A stretch of 64,000 nucleotides of DNA from Actinomadura sp. WMMA1423 (GTDB taxonomy: Bacteria; Actinomycetota; Actinomycetes; Streptosporangiales; Streptosporangiaceae): contig NZ_CP041244.1 of NCBI RefSeq assembly GCF_006547145.1, positions 5,952,001 to 6,016,000 on the forward strand. Reading direction: 5' to 3'. Under the pieces are notes generated by a model that was not told where the DNA came from, made no database searches, and saw only the letters and a program-made list of their open reading frames with translations. Numbering within the stretch: position 1 is the first letter of the stretch; each line of letters opens with the position of its first letter. Below are positions 42,621 through 51,482 of the stretch, piece by piece. Both the position numbers and the translations under genes were made by a program.

Positions 42621-43961
42621 ATGGTCGATGCTCTTCTCGCGTTGCTGGCGACCCTTGGTGCCCTGGCGGCCACCGGGTTGCTGGTTCAGCGCGCCTACAA
42701 GGACCGGCTGCTCTACCTGATCGCCTGGTCGTTCACGCAGGTCGGGCTGACGCTCGCGCTGCTGTCCATGAGCCTCGGCTTCATGATGGGCTTCAACGGC
42801 GTGTTCTTCCGCGTCATGGAGCTCGGCGCGGCGCTGATCGGGCCGGTCTGGCTCGCCCTCGGCATGATCGAGCTGATCGCCCGGTACGTGCAGGTCCGGT
42901 TCGCCGCCTGGCTGTTCACGATCTCCTACACGGTCGTCGCGATCGTCATCCTGGTCCTCGACCCGCTCAAGGGCTCGCTCGGCAAGAGCCTGCCGAAGCC
43001 CAACTCCACCTACGACGCGCTGCCGCTGCTGCTGATCGACGGCGCGCACGTCGTCGCGGTCCTCGCGCTCGCGGGGTGCACCGGCGTGACGGCGTGGCTG
43101 GCCAGCAAGCGCGACCAGGAGGCGGCGGAGCTGCTCATCCCGGTGGCGCTGGTCGCCCTCGCGGGCGTCCTGGTCGTCAGCGGCACCCGCGGGTTCCTGC
43201 CCGCGCCGCTCGCGCTGATCGCGCTCGGCGCCGCCGCGGGCCTCGTCTGGTACGGGTCGATGCGCACCATCCCCGTCTACGACGAGGACGGCGAGGGCTA
43301 CGACGAGTACGGCGACGAGTACCGCGAGGAGCCCGCGACCGGCTACGAGCAGCAGGGCTACCCCCAGCGCGCCAAGGCCGAGCCGGTCGCGGCGCCGGTC
43401 CCGCCCCCGGACCCCCGGCGCGGCGAGCTGCGCTTCCCCGAGCCCGCGTCGGAGGAGCTGCGCTTCCCCGAGAACACGAGCATCCCCGAGAACACCGGCG
43501 TCCCGGAGCGTCCCGCCTACCCGGCGAACCCGGCCGGGCCCACGGCGATCGACGGGCCCCTCGGCGGGCCGCTCGACCGCTCCCCGCTCGCCGGGCTGGC
43601 CAAGCCGGGCGCGCTCGGCGGCGAGCTGGCGAACGCGTGCGGCCAGATCACCGTCTACACGCTGCTGGACGGGCGCGAGGGCGCCTTCGACCGGCTCGCC
43701 GCCGACCTCGTCAAGGCCGCGCTGGCGACCGAGCCCGACACGCTGATCTTCGCCTGCCACGAGGTGGTCGGCGGCCCCACGCAGCGGATCTTCTACCAGC
43801 TGTTCCGGGACGAGGCCGCGTTCGCCGCGCACCGCCGGCAGCCGCACCTGCAGCGCTTCCTCGCCGAGTCGCGCACCCACGTGATCGCGACGAACGTGAT
43901 CGAGCTGAAGCTCGGCTCGGCCAAGGTGCCGCTCCCGGCCCCGGAGTTCCCCGGAAGGTGA
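42621..43961 (+). CDS. Membrane protein with C-terminal ABM domain
   Basis: Protein of 446 residues. Residues 1-220 hold six or seven hydrophobic segments (LLALLATLGALAATGLLV, LIAWSFTQVGLTLALLSMS and others). A Tyr/Glu/Pro-rich linker with repeated ELRFPE and PEN motifs follows (about 220-310). The C-terminal 110 residues look like an antibiotic-biosynthesis-monooxygenase (ABM) domain: GQITVYTLLDGREGAF, ACHEVVGGPTQRIFYQLF, FAAHRRQPHLQRFL. The glutaredoxin gene follows by 1 bp, so they form an operon. Divergent from bldN. Function unknown; the ABM fold and hem neighbourhood make heme or redox chemistry worth testing. Confidence 0.8.
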   Translation: MVDALLALLATLGALAATGLLVQRAYKDRLLYLIAWSFTQVGLTLALLSMSLGFMMGFNGVFFRVMELGAALIGPVWLALGMIELIARYVQVRFAAWLFTISYTVVAIVILVLDPLKGSLGKSLPKPNSTYDALPLLLIDGAHVVAVLALAGCTGVTAWLASKRDQEAAELLIPVALVALAGVLVVSGTRGFLPAPLALIALGAAAGLVWYGSMRTIPVYDEDGEGYDEYGDEYREEPATGYEQQGYPQRAKAEPVAAPVPPPDPRRGELRFPEPASEELRFPENTSIPENTGVPERPAYPANPAGPTAIDGPLGGPLDRSPLAGLAKPGALGGELANACGQITVYTLLDGREGAFDRLAADLVKAALATEPDTLIFACHEVVGGPTQRIFYQLFRDEAAFAAHRRQPHLQRFLAESRTHVIATNVIELKLGSAKVPLPAPEFPGR

Positions 43962-43962
43962 C

Positions 43963-44214
43963 ATGCCGCGCGAGATCATGATCACGCTGCTCGGCAAGCC
44001 GGGCTGCCACCTGTGCGAGGACGCCCGCGCGGTGGTCGAGCGCGTCGCCCGCGACCTGGACGTGCCGTGGGAGGAGCGCGACATCACGCAGTCGGAGCAG
44101 GACACCGAGCAGTATTGGGAGCAGATCCCCGTCACGCTGATCAACGGCGTCCAGCACGACTTCTGGCGCGTCGACGAGAAGCGCCTCCGCGCGGCGATCG
44201 CGAACCTCCGCTAG
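43963..44214 (+). CDS. Glutaredoxin-like protein
   Basis: Thioredoxin-fold protein of 83 residues with active-site CHLC (Cys15, Cys18), IPVTLINGV containing the cis-Pro, and a final helix (DEKRLRAAIANL). It corresponds to the Rv0508-type glutaredoxin that precedes hemA in M. tuberculosis. It starts 1 bp after the stop of the ABM membrane protein, so the two are coexpressed. Probably reduces a disulfide or supplies electrons to a partner. Confidence 0.9.
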   Translation: MPREIMITLLGKPGCHLCEDARAVVERVARDLDVPWEERDITQSEQDTEQYWEQIPVTLINGVQHDFWRVDEKRLRAAIANLR

Positions 44215-44367
44215 CCCGCCGCAGGCCCGCCGGGGCGGCCGGGATGTCTGGTGGGTCACATCCCGGCGATCTCTATCATCTCGGCCTTATGCTGAGAAGT
44301 CCCTGATGGGTGGCTTTTCGGAGATGTTGGTCGGACCGGGCGCCGTCCGCGGAGCCGGGGGGCGACT

Positions 44368-44396
44368 TTGTGCGCGTATTCACAAGGGCTTAGCCT
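44368..44396 (+). promoter_or_regulatory. Rex operator (ROP) and rex promoter
   Basis: TTGTGCGCGTATTCACAA (44368-44385) fits the Rex consensus TTGTGAANNNNTTCACAA with two deviations. TAGCCT (44391-44396) is a -10 with the operator's TTGTGC as -35 at 17-bp spacing. Rex bound here would block its own promoter, the known autoregulation of Rex. The leader to GTG 44429 is about 25 nt. Confidence 0.85.
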
Positions 44397-44428
44397 GGGG
44401 GACACACCGTCGAGCCGAAGAGCAGGCC

Positions 44429-45169
44429 GTGACACCTCGACAGAACCGCCACCGCGACCGCGCGGGCCGCGGCATCCCCGAAGCCACCGTGGCGCGGCTC
44501 CCGGTCTACCTGCGGGCCCTCACCGGACTCCAGGATCGCGGCGTCGCCACCGTCTCCTCCGAGGAGCTCGCGGCCGCGGCCGGCGTCAACTCGGCCAAGC
44601 TCCGCAAGGACCTGTCCCACCTCGGCTCCTACGGGACCCGCGGCGTCGGCTACGAGGTGGAGTACCTCGTCTACCAGATCTCCCGCGAGCTCGGCCTCAC
44701 CCAGGACTGGGTCGTCGCGATCATCGGGGTCGGCAACCTCGGCCGCGCCCTGGCCGGCTACGGCGGTTTCGCCTCCCGCGGCTTCCGCGTGGCGGGCCTG
44801 CTGGACGCCGACGAGTCCATCGTCGGACAGGAGATCTCCGGCATGACGGTGCAGCACATCGACGGCCTGGAGGACATGATCGCCGGGCACGGGGTGTCCA
44901 TCGCCGTGATCGCGACCCCGGCCGGCGCCGCCCAGGGGGTGTGCGACCGCGTCGTGGCCGCCGGCGTGACGAGCGTTCTGAACTTCGCCCCGGTGGTGCT
45001 GTCGGTACCCGACGGGGTGGACGTGCGCAAGGTCGACCTGTCCATTGAGCTGCAGATCCTCGCGTTCCACGAGCAGCGCAAGGCCGGCGGTCCCGACGGC
45101 TTCGCGCCGCTGGCGGCCGCCGAGTCCACACCCGGCGCTGCGCAATACGTGGAAACGGTGGAAGCATGA
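44429..45169 (+). CDS. rex: Redox-sensing transcriptional repressor Rex
   Basis: NADH/NAD+-sensing repressor of 246 residues. N-terminal winged helix (PEATVARLPVYLRALTGLQ, VNSAKLRKDLSHLGSYGTRG), then a Rossmann domain with VVAIIGVGNLGRAL and the C-terminal swapped helix (DLSIELQILAFHEQR). The GTG start at 44429 gives the usual family N-terminus; upstream in-frame ATG 44306 lies before the operator. First gene of a run with hemA, hemC and hemB as in streptomycetes, linking heme supply to respiratory redox state. Confidence 0.95.
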   Translation: MTPRQNRHRDRAGRGIPEATVARLPVYLRALTGLQDRGVATVSSEELAAAAGVNSAKLRKDLSHLGSYGTRGVGYEVEYLVYQISRELGLTQDWVVAIIGVGNLGRALAGYGGFASRGFRVAGLLDADESIVGQEISGMTVQHIDGLEDMIAGHGVSIAVIATPAGAAQGVCDRVVAAGVTSVLNFAPVVLSVPDGVDVRKVDLSIELQILAFHEQRKAGGPDGFAPLAAAESTPGAAQYVETVEA

Positions 45170-45317
45170 GGGGGTCGAACCCGGGGGCGTGGAGGGTCGT
45201 CCCCCCGCCGGCGGCAGTCAGGAGTGAAGCGGAGCAAGGGGCGCCGGCAGGCGCCTCCTCACCAGGAGCTCGCACGGCGCGGGTGGGCGGAGACGCGGAA
45301 GACCCTGGAGACGGGAA

Positions 45318-46919
45318 ATGAGCATTCTGGTCGTGGGCCTCAGCCACCGAAGCGCGCCCGTGGCGGTGCTGGAGCGGGCGGCGGTGGCCGGTGACGATCT
45401 CCTCAAGCTGCTGCACGCCGTGCACGCGTCCGCGAACGTCGCCGAGGCCGCCATCGTCTCGACCTGCAACCGGGTCGAGATCTACGCGGTCGTGGACAAG
45501 TTCCACGGCGGCGTCTCGGCGGTCTCGGAGCTGCTGGCCCTGCACTCGGGCGTCCCGATGGACGACCTGTCGCGGCACCTGTACGTCCACTACGAGGAGC
45601 GCGCCGTCCAGCACGCGTTCGCGGTGGCGTGCGGGCTGGAGTCGATGGTCGTCGGCGAGGGGCAGATCCTCGGGCAGATCCGGCAGGCGTTCCGGCTGGC
45701 CCAGGAGGAGGGCACGCTCGGCCGTGACCTGCACGACGTCCTGCAGCAGTCGCTGCGGGTGGGCAAGCGCGCCCACCACGAGACCGGCATCGACAAGGCC
45801 GGCGCGTCGCTGGTCAGCGTGGGCCTGGACGTCGCCGTCCGGCACCTCGGCCCGCTGAGCGGCGTCCGCGCGCTGGTGGTCGGCGCCGGTTCGATGAGCT
45901 CGCTGGCCGCGGCCACGCTGAGCCGTGCCGGAGCGCGCGAGGTCGTGGTCGCCAACCGGACCCCCGCGCGGGCGCGGCGCCTAGCGGAGTCGCTGGAGGT
46001 CCCCTCCCGCGCGATCGACCTGGCGGACCTGGACGCCGCCCTCGCCGAGGCCGACCTCGTGGTGTCGTGCACCGGCGCCACCGGCCTGGTGATCACCGCC
46101 GAGCAGCTCGCGGCCCAGGGGGCCGGCGCCGACGGACGGCGCCGGTTCCTCCTCGACCTGGCGCTGCCCCACGACGTGGACCGCGACGTCCGCGACCTGC
46201 CGGGCGTCGAGCTGGCCGGTCTCGACGACCTGCGTACCGCGCAGGAGGCCGCGGAGGCCATCGGCCCGGAGGCGGTCGAGGCCGCGCGGCGGATCGTGTG
46301 CACCGAGGTCGAGGCGTTCCTCAGCGCCGCCCGCGCCGCCGCCGTGGCGCCGACCGTCGTCGCGCTGCGCAGCAAGGCCGCCGAGGTCGTGGAGGCCGAG
46401 CTGGCCCGGCTGAGCGGGCGGGTGCCCGAGATGGACGTCCGGGCCCGCCGGGAGATCGAGCAGACCGTGCGGCGCGTGGTGGACAAGCTGCTCCACGCGC
46501 CGACCGTCCGGGTCAAGGAGCTGGCGGCGGCGCCGGGCGGCGACTCCTACGCCGACGCGCTGCGCGAGCTGTTCGACCTGGACCCGAAGGCCCCTGAGGC
46601 GGTGGCCCGCGCCGACATCCGCGAACCCGACGCCCTCGACGCGGCGGTCCCCGGACCGGCCGTGCCCGAGTCGCCCGTCCGCGGCGCGGCCGTCCGCGAG
46701 GCCGGCGTCCGGCAGCCGGACCAGGAGTGCGCCGACGCCGACTGCGTCAGCCCCGGCTCCGCGCCGGGCCGGGACGCGGTGTCGGACGCGGTGACCGATG
46801 CGGTGTCCGACGCGATGTCGGACGGTGTGAACGTCGAGACGGTGAACGCGCAGGCCGCGAGCGTACGGGCGGTCAGCGCCCGGGACGCCGTCCCGGCGCA
46901 CGAAGGAGACGAGACGTGA
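45318..46919 (+). CDS. hemA: Glutamyl-tRNA reductase HemA
   Basis: First committed enzyme of the C5 tetrapyrrole pathway. The catalytic Cys50 is in STCNRVE, followed by ESMVVGEGQILGQI, NADPH-binding LVVGAGSMSSLAA and the C-terminal dimerisation domain (RREIEQTVRRVVDKLLH). The family is usually 420-450 residues; this one has 533, with about 105 extra residues after DALRELFDLDP. That tail is low-complexity, with AVREAGVR and DAVSDAVTDAVSDAMSD repeats, and probably disordered. The stop overlaps the hemC GTG by 4 bp. Confidence 0.95.
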   Translation: MSILVVGLSHRSAPVAVLERAAVAGDDLLKLLHAVHASANVAEAAIVSTCNRVEIYAVVDKFHGGVSAVSELLALHSGVPMDDLSRHLYVHYEERAVQHAFAVACGLESMVVGEGQILGQIRQAFRLAQEEGTLGRDLHDVLQQSLRVGKRAHHETGIDKAGASLVSVGLDVAVRHLGPLSGVRALVVGAGSMSSLAAATLSRAGAREVVVANRTPARARRLAESLEVPSRAIDLADLDAALAEADLVVSCTGATGLVITAEQLAAQGAGADGRRRFLLDLALPHDVDRDVRDLPGVELAGLDDLRTAQEAAEAIGPEAVEAARRIVCTEVEAFLSAARAAAVAPTVVALRSKAAEVVEAELARLSGRVPEMDVRARREIEQTVRRVVDKLLHAPTVRVKELAAAPGGDSYADALRELFDLDPKAPEAVARADIREPDALDAAVPGPAVPESPVRGAAVREAGVRQPDQECADADCVSPGSAPGRDAVSDAVTDAVSDAMSDGVNVETVNAQAASVRAVSARDAVPAHEGDET

Positions 46920-47836
46920 GTACGGGGAGCAGGGGCCCGCTTCGGCTGGGCACCCGCAAGAGCCTGATGGCCACGACCCAGTCGCAGGGCGTCGCCGACA
47001 CGTTGTCCGAGCTCACGGGGCATGCCGTCGAGCTGGTCGGGGTAACGACGCAAGGTGATGTGTCCAAGGCCCTGCTCGCCCAGATCGGTGGGACGGGCGT
47101 GTTCGTCAACGCCCTGCGCGACAAGGTGCTGTCCGGCGAGGTGGACTTCGCGGTGCACTCGCTGAAGGACCTGCCGACGGCCGAGACGCCCGGGATCGTC
47201 CTCGCGGCCACCCCGGTCCGCGACGACCCCCGCGACGCTCTGTGCGGGCCCTCCAAACTCGCCGACCTGCCGCGCGGCGCGCGGATCGGCACGGGTTCGC
47301 CGCGCCGGGTCGCGCAGCTGCGCGCGCTCCGCCCGGACCTGGAGATCGTCCCGATCCGCGGCAACGCCGACACCCGGCTCCGCAAGGTCACCGACGGCGA
47401 GCTCGACGCGGTGGTGCTGGCGTACGCGGGCCTCAAGCGGATCGGCCGGCTGGACGCGGTCGGCGAGGTCTTCGACCCCGACCAGATGCTCCCCGCCCCC
47501 GGGCAGGGCGCGCTCGCGCTCGAATGCCGCGCCGACCGCGACGACCTCCGGGCCCTGCTTGGAACGGTCGACGACCCCGCGACCCGGCGCACCGTCACCG
47601 CCGAGCGGACGGTGCTGGCCGTGCTGGAGGCGGGTTGCTCGGCGCCCGTGGGAACATACGCTGCCGAAGTAGATGAAAGGCTGCATCTGACGGCGACCGT
47701 CGCGGCGTACGACGGCGGCAGGCAGGTGCGGCTGTCCGCAAGCGGCCACCCGGATGACGCCGAGCGGCTCGGACGCGACCTCGCGGCCCGGCTTCTCGCG
47801 CAGGGGGCCGACCAGTTGATGGGGGAGCGCGAGTGA
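46916..47836 (+). CDS. hemC: Hydroxymethylbilane synthase HemC
   Basis: Porphobilinogen deaminase of 306 residues. Substrate-binding segments include LGTRKSLMATTQSQ, HSLKDLPTAE, IGTGSPRRVAQLRA, PIRGNADTRLRKV and the cofactor-carrying Cys241 in EAGCSAPVGTYA, to which the dipyrromethane is attached. GTG start coupled to hemA by 4-bp overlap, and the stop is likewise overlapped by the next GTG. Confidence 0.96.
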   Translation: MSTGSRGPLRLGTRKSLMATTQSQGVADTLSELTGHAVELVGVTTQGDVSKALLAQIGGTGVFVNALRDKVLSGEVDFAVHSLKDLPTAETPGIVLAATPVRDDPRDALCGPSKLADLPRGARIGTGSPRRVAQLRALRPDLEIVPIRGNADTRLRKVTDGELDAVVLAYAGLKRIGRLDAVGEVFDPDQMLPAPGQGALALECRADRDDLRALLGTVDDPATRRTVTAERTVLAVLEAGCSAPVGTYAAEVDERLHLTATVAAYDGGRQVRLSASGHPDDAERLGRDLAARLLAQGADQLMGERE

Positions 47837-49497
47837 GCCCCGCCGCGAAGAGCACCACGTCCAAGAGCAGCACGTCCAAGACCGGCACGGGCAAGAGCAG
47901 CACGGCCGGGGGCACGGCCTCCGCACCGGCCGCGCCGCACCGGACGTCCGGTCCGGGGACGGTCGCGATCGTCGGCATGGGCCCGGGCGACCCCGGCCTG
48001 CTGACCCTGCGCGCCGCCGCCGAGCTGGAACGCGCCGACACCGTCATCGTGAGCCGGGCCCACTGCCCGGCCGAGATCCTGACCCACTGCCGCCCGGACG
48101 CCGAGATCCTCGACACGGCCGACGGCGACCCGGTGAAGCTCGCCGCGCGGGCCGCCAAGGCGGGCCGCAGGGTCGTCCGGCTGTTCCGCGGCGATCCCGG
48201 GGTGGCCTGCAACTACGCCGCCGAGGGCGGTGCGCTGGCCAAGGCCGGGGTCCCGTTCGAGGTGGTGCCCGGCGTCTCCTCCGTGACCGCCGTGCCCGGC
48301 TACGCGGGCATCCCGCTGACCGACGCCGCGAACCGCGAGATCCGCGTCGTCGACGCCTCCGAGGGCGGCGTCGACTGGGAGCGGTTCGCCGCCCCGGACA
48401 CCACCCTGGTCGTCCTCGGCGCGGAGGGCGCGGTAGCCGAGGTGGCCAAGGGCCTGGTGGCGGCGGGACGGCCCGACACCACCCCGGCCGCGATGACCAG
48501 CCTCGGCACCACCACCGAGCAGGAGACCGTCGTCTCGACGCTCGCCAGGCTCGCCGCCGACACCAAGGGCATGGACGCGCCCGCCCTGATCGTCGTCGGC
48601 GACGTGGTGAACTGGCGCGACAGGCTGTCCTGGTTCGAGACCAAGCCGCTGTTCGGCTGGCGGGTCCTCGTGCCGCGCACCAAGGAGCAGGCGGCGTCGC
48701 TGTCGGACCAGCTCCGCGGGTACGGGGCCGTCCCGGACGAGGTCCCGACGATCTCGGTCGAGCCGCCGCGCACCCCGCAGCAGATGGACCGGGCCGTGAA
48801 GGGCCTCGTCACCGGCCGGTACGAGTGGGTGGTGTTCACCTCCACCAACGCCGTGAAGGCGATCCGGGAGAAGTTCACCGACTACGGCTTGGACGCCCGC
48901 GCGTTCGCCGGCCTGAAGGTCGCCGCCGTCGGGGAGCAGACCGCCGCCGCGCTGGTCGAGTTCGGCGTCGTCCCCGACCTGACCCCGTCCGGGGAGCAGT
49001 CCGGCGAGGGCCTCGCGCGGGAGTGGCCGCCCTACGACGAGGACCTCGACCCCATCAACCGGGTCCTGCTGCCGCGCGCCGACATCGCCACCGACGTGCT
49101 CATCGCCCGGCTGACCGAACTCGGCTGGGAGTGCGAGGACGTGACCGCCTACCGGACGGTCCGGGCCGCGCCGCCGCCCGCGCCGATCCGCGAGGCGATC
49201 AAGGGCGGCGGGTTCGACGCCGTGCTGTTCACCTCGTCCTCCACGGTGAAGAACCTGATCGGCATCGCGGGCAAGCCCCACAACGTCACCGTGATCGCGG
49301 TGATCGGGCCGCAGACGGCCAAGACTGCCGAGGAGTACGGCCTGCGGGTCGACGTCATGGCCGAGAAGCCGTCGGTGTCGGCCCTCGCGGAGGCGCTCGC
49401 GGAGTACGGTGCCACGCGCAGGGCGGCCCAGATCGAGGCGGGGGACCCCCTCCGCAAGCCCAGCCAGATGCGCCGGGGCGCCCGGCGCCGGAAGTAG
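47833..49497 (+). CDS. Fused uroporphyrinogen-III C-methyltransferase / synthase (CobA-HemD)
   Basis: Bifunctional enzyme of 554 residues. After a Ser/Thr/Lys-rich start (about 40 residues) comes a SUMT-like methyltransferase domain (about 42-275: IVGMGPGDPGLLTLRA, VVRLFRGDPGV, VPGVSSVTAVPGYAGIP, TSLGTTTEQETV), then a uroporphyrinogen-III synthase domain (about 280-535: WRVLVPRTKEQAASL, WVVFTSTNAV, LLPRADIATDVL, FTSSSTVKNL). The fusion is standard in actinobacteria and links heme with siroheme or cobalamin branches. Coupled to hemC. Confidence 0.94.
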   Translation: MSPAAKSTTSKSSTSKTGTGKSSTAGGTASAPAAPHRTSGPGTVAIVGMGPGDPGLLTLRAAAELERADTVIVSRAHCPAEILTHCRPDAEILDTADGDPVKLAARAAKAGRRVVRLFRGDPGVACNYAAEGGALAKAGVPFEVVPGVSSVTAVPGYAGIPLTDAANREIRVVDASEGGVDWERFAAPDTTLVVLGAEGAVAEVAKGLVAAGRPDTTPAAMTSLGTTTEQETVVSTLARLAADTKGMDAPALIVVGDVVNWRDRLSWFETKPLFGWRVLVPRTKEQAASLSDQLRGYGAVPDEVPTISVEPPRTPQQMDRAVKGLVTGRYEWVVFTSTNAVKAIREKFTDYGLDARAFAGLKVAAVGEQTAAALVEFGVVPDLTPSGEQSGEGLAREWPPYDEDLDPINRVLLPRADIATDVLIARLTELGWECEDVTAYRTVRAAPPPAPIREAIKGGGFDAVLFTSSSTVKNLIGIAGKPHNVTVIAVIGPQTAKTAEEYGLRVDVMAEKPSVSALAEALAEYGATRRAAQIEAGDPLRKPSQMRRGARRRK

Positions 49498-49527
49498 ACC
49501 CGCACCCGGACACACAACCGAGGAATC

Positions 49528-50511
49528 ATGTCTGCACAGTTCCCCGTCGCACGCCCGCGGCGGCTGCGGCGCACGCCCGCGCTCCGCAGGCTCGTCGCCG
49601 AGACCCGGCTCAGCCCCGCCGACCTCGTTCTGCCGGTGTTCGTCAAGGAGGGCATCTCCGAGCCGCAGCCGGTCGCGTCCATGCCGGGCGTGTTCCAGCA
49701 CACCCGCGACAGCCTGCGCAAGGCCGCGCACGAGGCGGCCGAGGCCGGCGTCGGCGGCCTCATCCTGTTCGGCATCCCCGCCGAGAAGGACGGCACCGGC
49801 TCGGCCGCCGACGACCCGGACGGCATCGTCCAGCTCGCGCTGCGCGACCTGGCGTCCGACCTCGGCGACGCGACCGTGATCATGACCGACCTGTGCCTGG
49901 ACGAGTACACCGACCACGGGCACTGCGGCATCCTCACCGAGTCCGGCGAGATCGACAACGACGCCACGCTGGAGCGGTACGCCTCCATCGCCCTGGCCCA
50001 GGCCGAGGCGGGCGCGGCGGTCGTCGGCCCCTCCGGGATGATGGACGGCCAGGTCGGCGCGATCCGCCAGGCCCTCGACGGCGCCGGGTACTCCGAGACC
50101 GCGATCCTGGGGTACTCGGTGAAGTACGCCTCCGCCTACTACGGCCCGTTCCGGGACGCCGCCGAGTGCGCCCCCCGGTTCGGCGACCGGTCCACGCACC
50201 AGCAGGACCCGGCCAACGCCGACGAGTCGCTCCGCGAGGTCTTCCTCGACCTCGACGAGGGCGCCGACATGGTCATGGTCAAGCCCGCCGGCGCCTACCT
50301 CGACATCGTGCGCCGCGTCCGCGACGCCGTCGACGTGCCCGTGGTCGCCTACCAGGTGAGCGGCGAGTACGCGATGATCGAGGCCGCCGCCGAGAAGGGC
50401 TGGATCGACCGGGAGCGCACGATCATGGAGTCGCTGCTGTCGATCCGCCGCGCCGGGGCCGACATAGCCCTCACCTACTGGGCCACCGAGGTCGCCCGCC
50501 GGCTGGCCTAG
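49528..50511 (+). CDS. hemB: Porphobilinogen synthase (ALA dehydratase) HemB
   Basis: Condenses two 5-aminolevulinates to porphobilinogen. The 327-residue product has a metal-site region MTDLCLDEYTDHGHCGIL, the first active-site Lys in YSVKYASAYYGPFR and the Schiff-base Lys in VMVKPAGAYLDIV. GAGGAA lies only 3 nt before ATG 49528. It follows the CobA-HemD gene by 30 bp and closes the hemACDB run; copy 1 of the structured repeat begins 15 bp later. Confidence 0.96.
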   Translation: MSAQFPVARPRRLRRTPALRRLVAETRLSPADLVLPVFVKEGISEPQPVASMPGVFQHTRDSLRKAAHEAAEAGVGGLILFGIPAEKDGTGSAADDPDGIVQLALRDLASDLGDATVIMTDLCLDEYTDHGHCGILTESGEIDNDATLERYASIALAQAEAGAAVVGPSGMMDGQVGAIRQALDGAGYSETAILGYSVKYASAYYGPFRDAAECAPRFGDRSTHQQDPANADESLREVFLDLDEGADMVMVKPAGAYLDIVRRVRDAVDVPVVAYQVSGEYAMIEAAAEKGWIDRERTIMESLLSIRRAGADIALTYWATEVARRLA

Positions 50512-50525
50512 ACGCCGTGTTTATT

Positions 50526-50661
50526 CAGTCCCGGCCCACTTCGCTCGCCTTGGGGCTCGCTGCGTGACCGTGCCTGGGCGAACGCGGCATCGCTTCGCGA
50601 TCTGCCCGGTTCCGCTCGCCTTCGGCTTCGCTCCACCGGGCAGGTCACGCGTTCGCGCGCG
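50526..50661 (+). repeat. Structured repeat, full copy 1
   Basis: 136 bp, 3 mismatches to 51525-51660 exactly 999 bp away. It folds as a three-way junction: outer stem GCGAACGCG/CGCGTTCGC (50578-50586 with 50648-50656), a small hairpin ATCGC-TTC-GCGAT, and an inner stem CTGCCCGGT/ACCGGGCAG. A 5' arm rich in TTCGCTCG words precedes the outer stem. It starts 15 bp after the hemB stop, so it could end that transcript. 50662-50831 shows no gene. Confidence 0.85.
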
Positions 50662-50831
50662 GGGCTGAGGCCACTTCGCGACGACCCCTCTAGCCCCCTT
50701 GTCCCGCCGGTCCCTCCGCTCTCTAGTCACTTAGGGTCGTTTCCCGGGGTTGCCGTGCCCGGCGTTCACCCCGGCGGGCATCATCGTTGACCAGGAACCC
50801 ACGTGCGACCTTGGGTATTTGGGGGGCGGAG

Positions 50832-51476
50832 ATGCTGGCGGTCTCGGGGAGCAGAAGGCAGCGGGCGGCGCGCGACCGGATGGCCGCGGCGGCACGGGAG
50901 TACGCCGATCTGGGCTGGCCCTGCTTTCCCGGAGCCCACCCCCCGTCCGGCGGCGACCGGGCGTGCTCGTGCGACCGGCTCGGCTGCCCCGACCCGGGCG
51001 CGCATCCGGTGTCGGCCGCCTGGGCGCACCAGGCCAGCGTAGACGCCGGCACGATCAAACGATGGTGGGACGAGCGGCCCCAGGCCAACATCATCCTGCC
51101 GACGGGCCGGGTGTTCGACGTGTTCGACGTACCGGCCGCGGCCGGGACCATCGCCCTCGACCGGATCGCACGGGAGAACCTCCCCGTCGGTCCGGTCGCG
51201 TCGTTCGGGGGCGACCGGCACCTGTTCTTCGTCGCCACGCGCGGCGCCCCCGTCGACGAGGACGAGTGGTGGTCCTGCCAGCTGGACTGCTCCCCGGAGA
51301 ACGTCGACGAGACCCCGGGGATGCGGTGGCACTGCCGCGACAGCTACGTCGTCGCGCCGCCGTCCGTCCTGCCGTACGGGCGCGAGGCGGCCTGGCTGCG
51401 CCCCCCGTCCCGCGACCCCCTCCCCGACCCGCTGCGCCTCCTGGAGGTCCTCTCAGACGCCTGTGAAGGCAGGTAG
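50832..51476 (+). CDS. Bifunctional primase/polymerase N-terminal-like protein
   Basis: Stand-alone protein of 214 residues resembling the prim-pol N-terminal domain: AREYADLGWPCFPGAHPP, the Cys-rich CSCDRLGCPDPGAHPV (possible zinc site), TIKRWWDERPQANIILPTG and FDVFDVPAAAG at the metal-binding position. Canonical prim-pols have closely spaced acidic pairs (hDhD); here the pair is D-V-F-D, so activity is uncertain. A very strong GGGGGGCGGAG site precedes ATG 50832. No helicase or replication genes are adjacent. It is bracketed by copies of the structured repeat. Confidence 0.75.
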   Translation: MLAVSGSRRQRAARDRMAAAAREYADLGWPCFPGAHPPSGGDRACSCDRLGCPDPGAHPVSAAWAHQASVDAGTIKRWWDERPQANIILPTGRVFDVFDVPAAAGTIALDRIARENLPVGPVASFGGDRHLFFVATRGAPVDEDEWWSCQLDCSPENVDETPGMRWHCRDSYVVAPPSVLPYGREAAWLRPPSRDPLPDPLRLLEVLSDACEGR

Positions 51477-51482
51477 TTTTCT

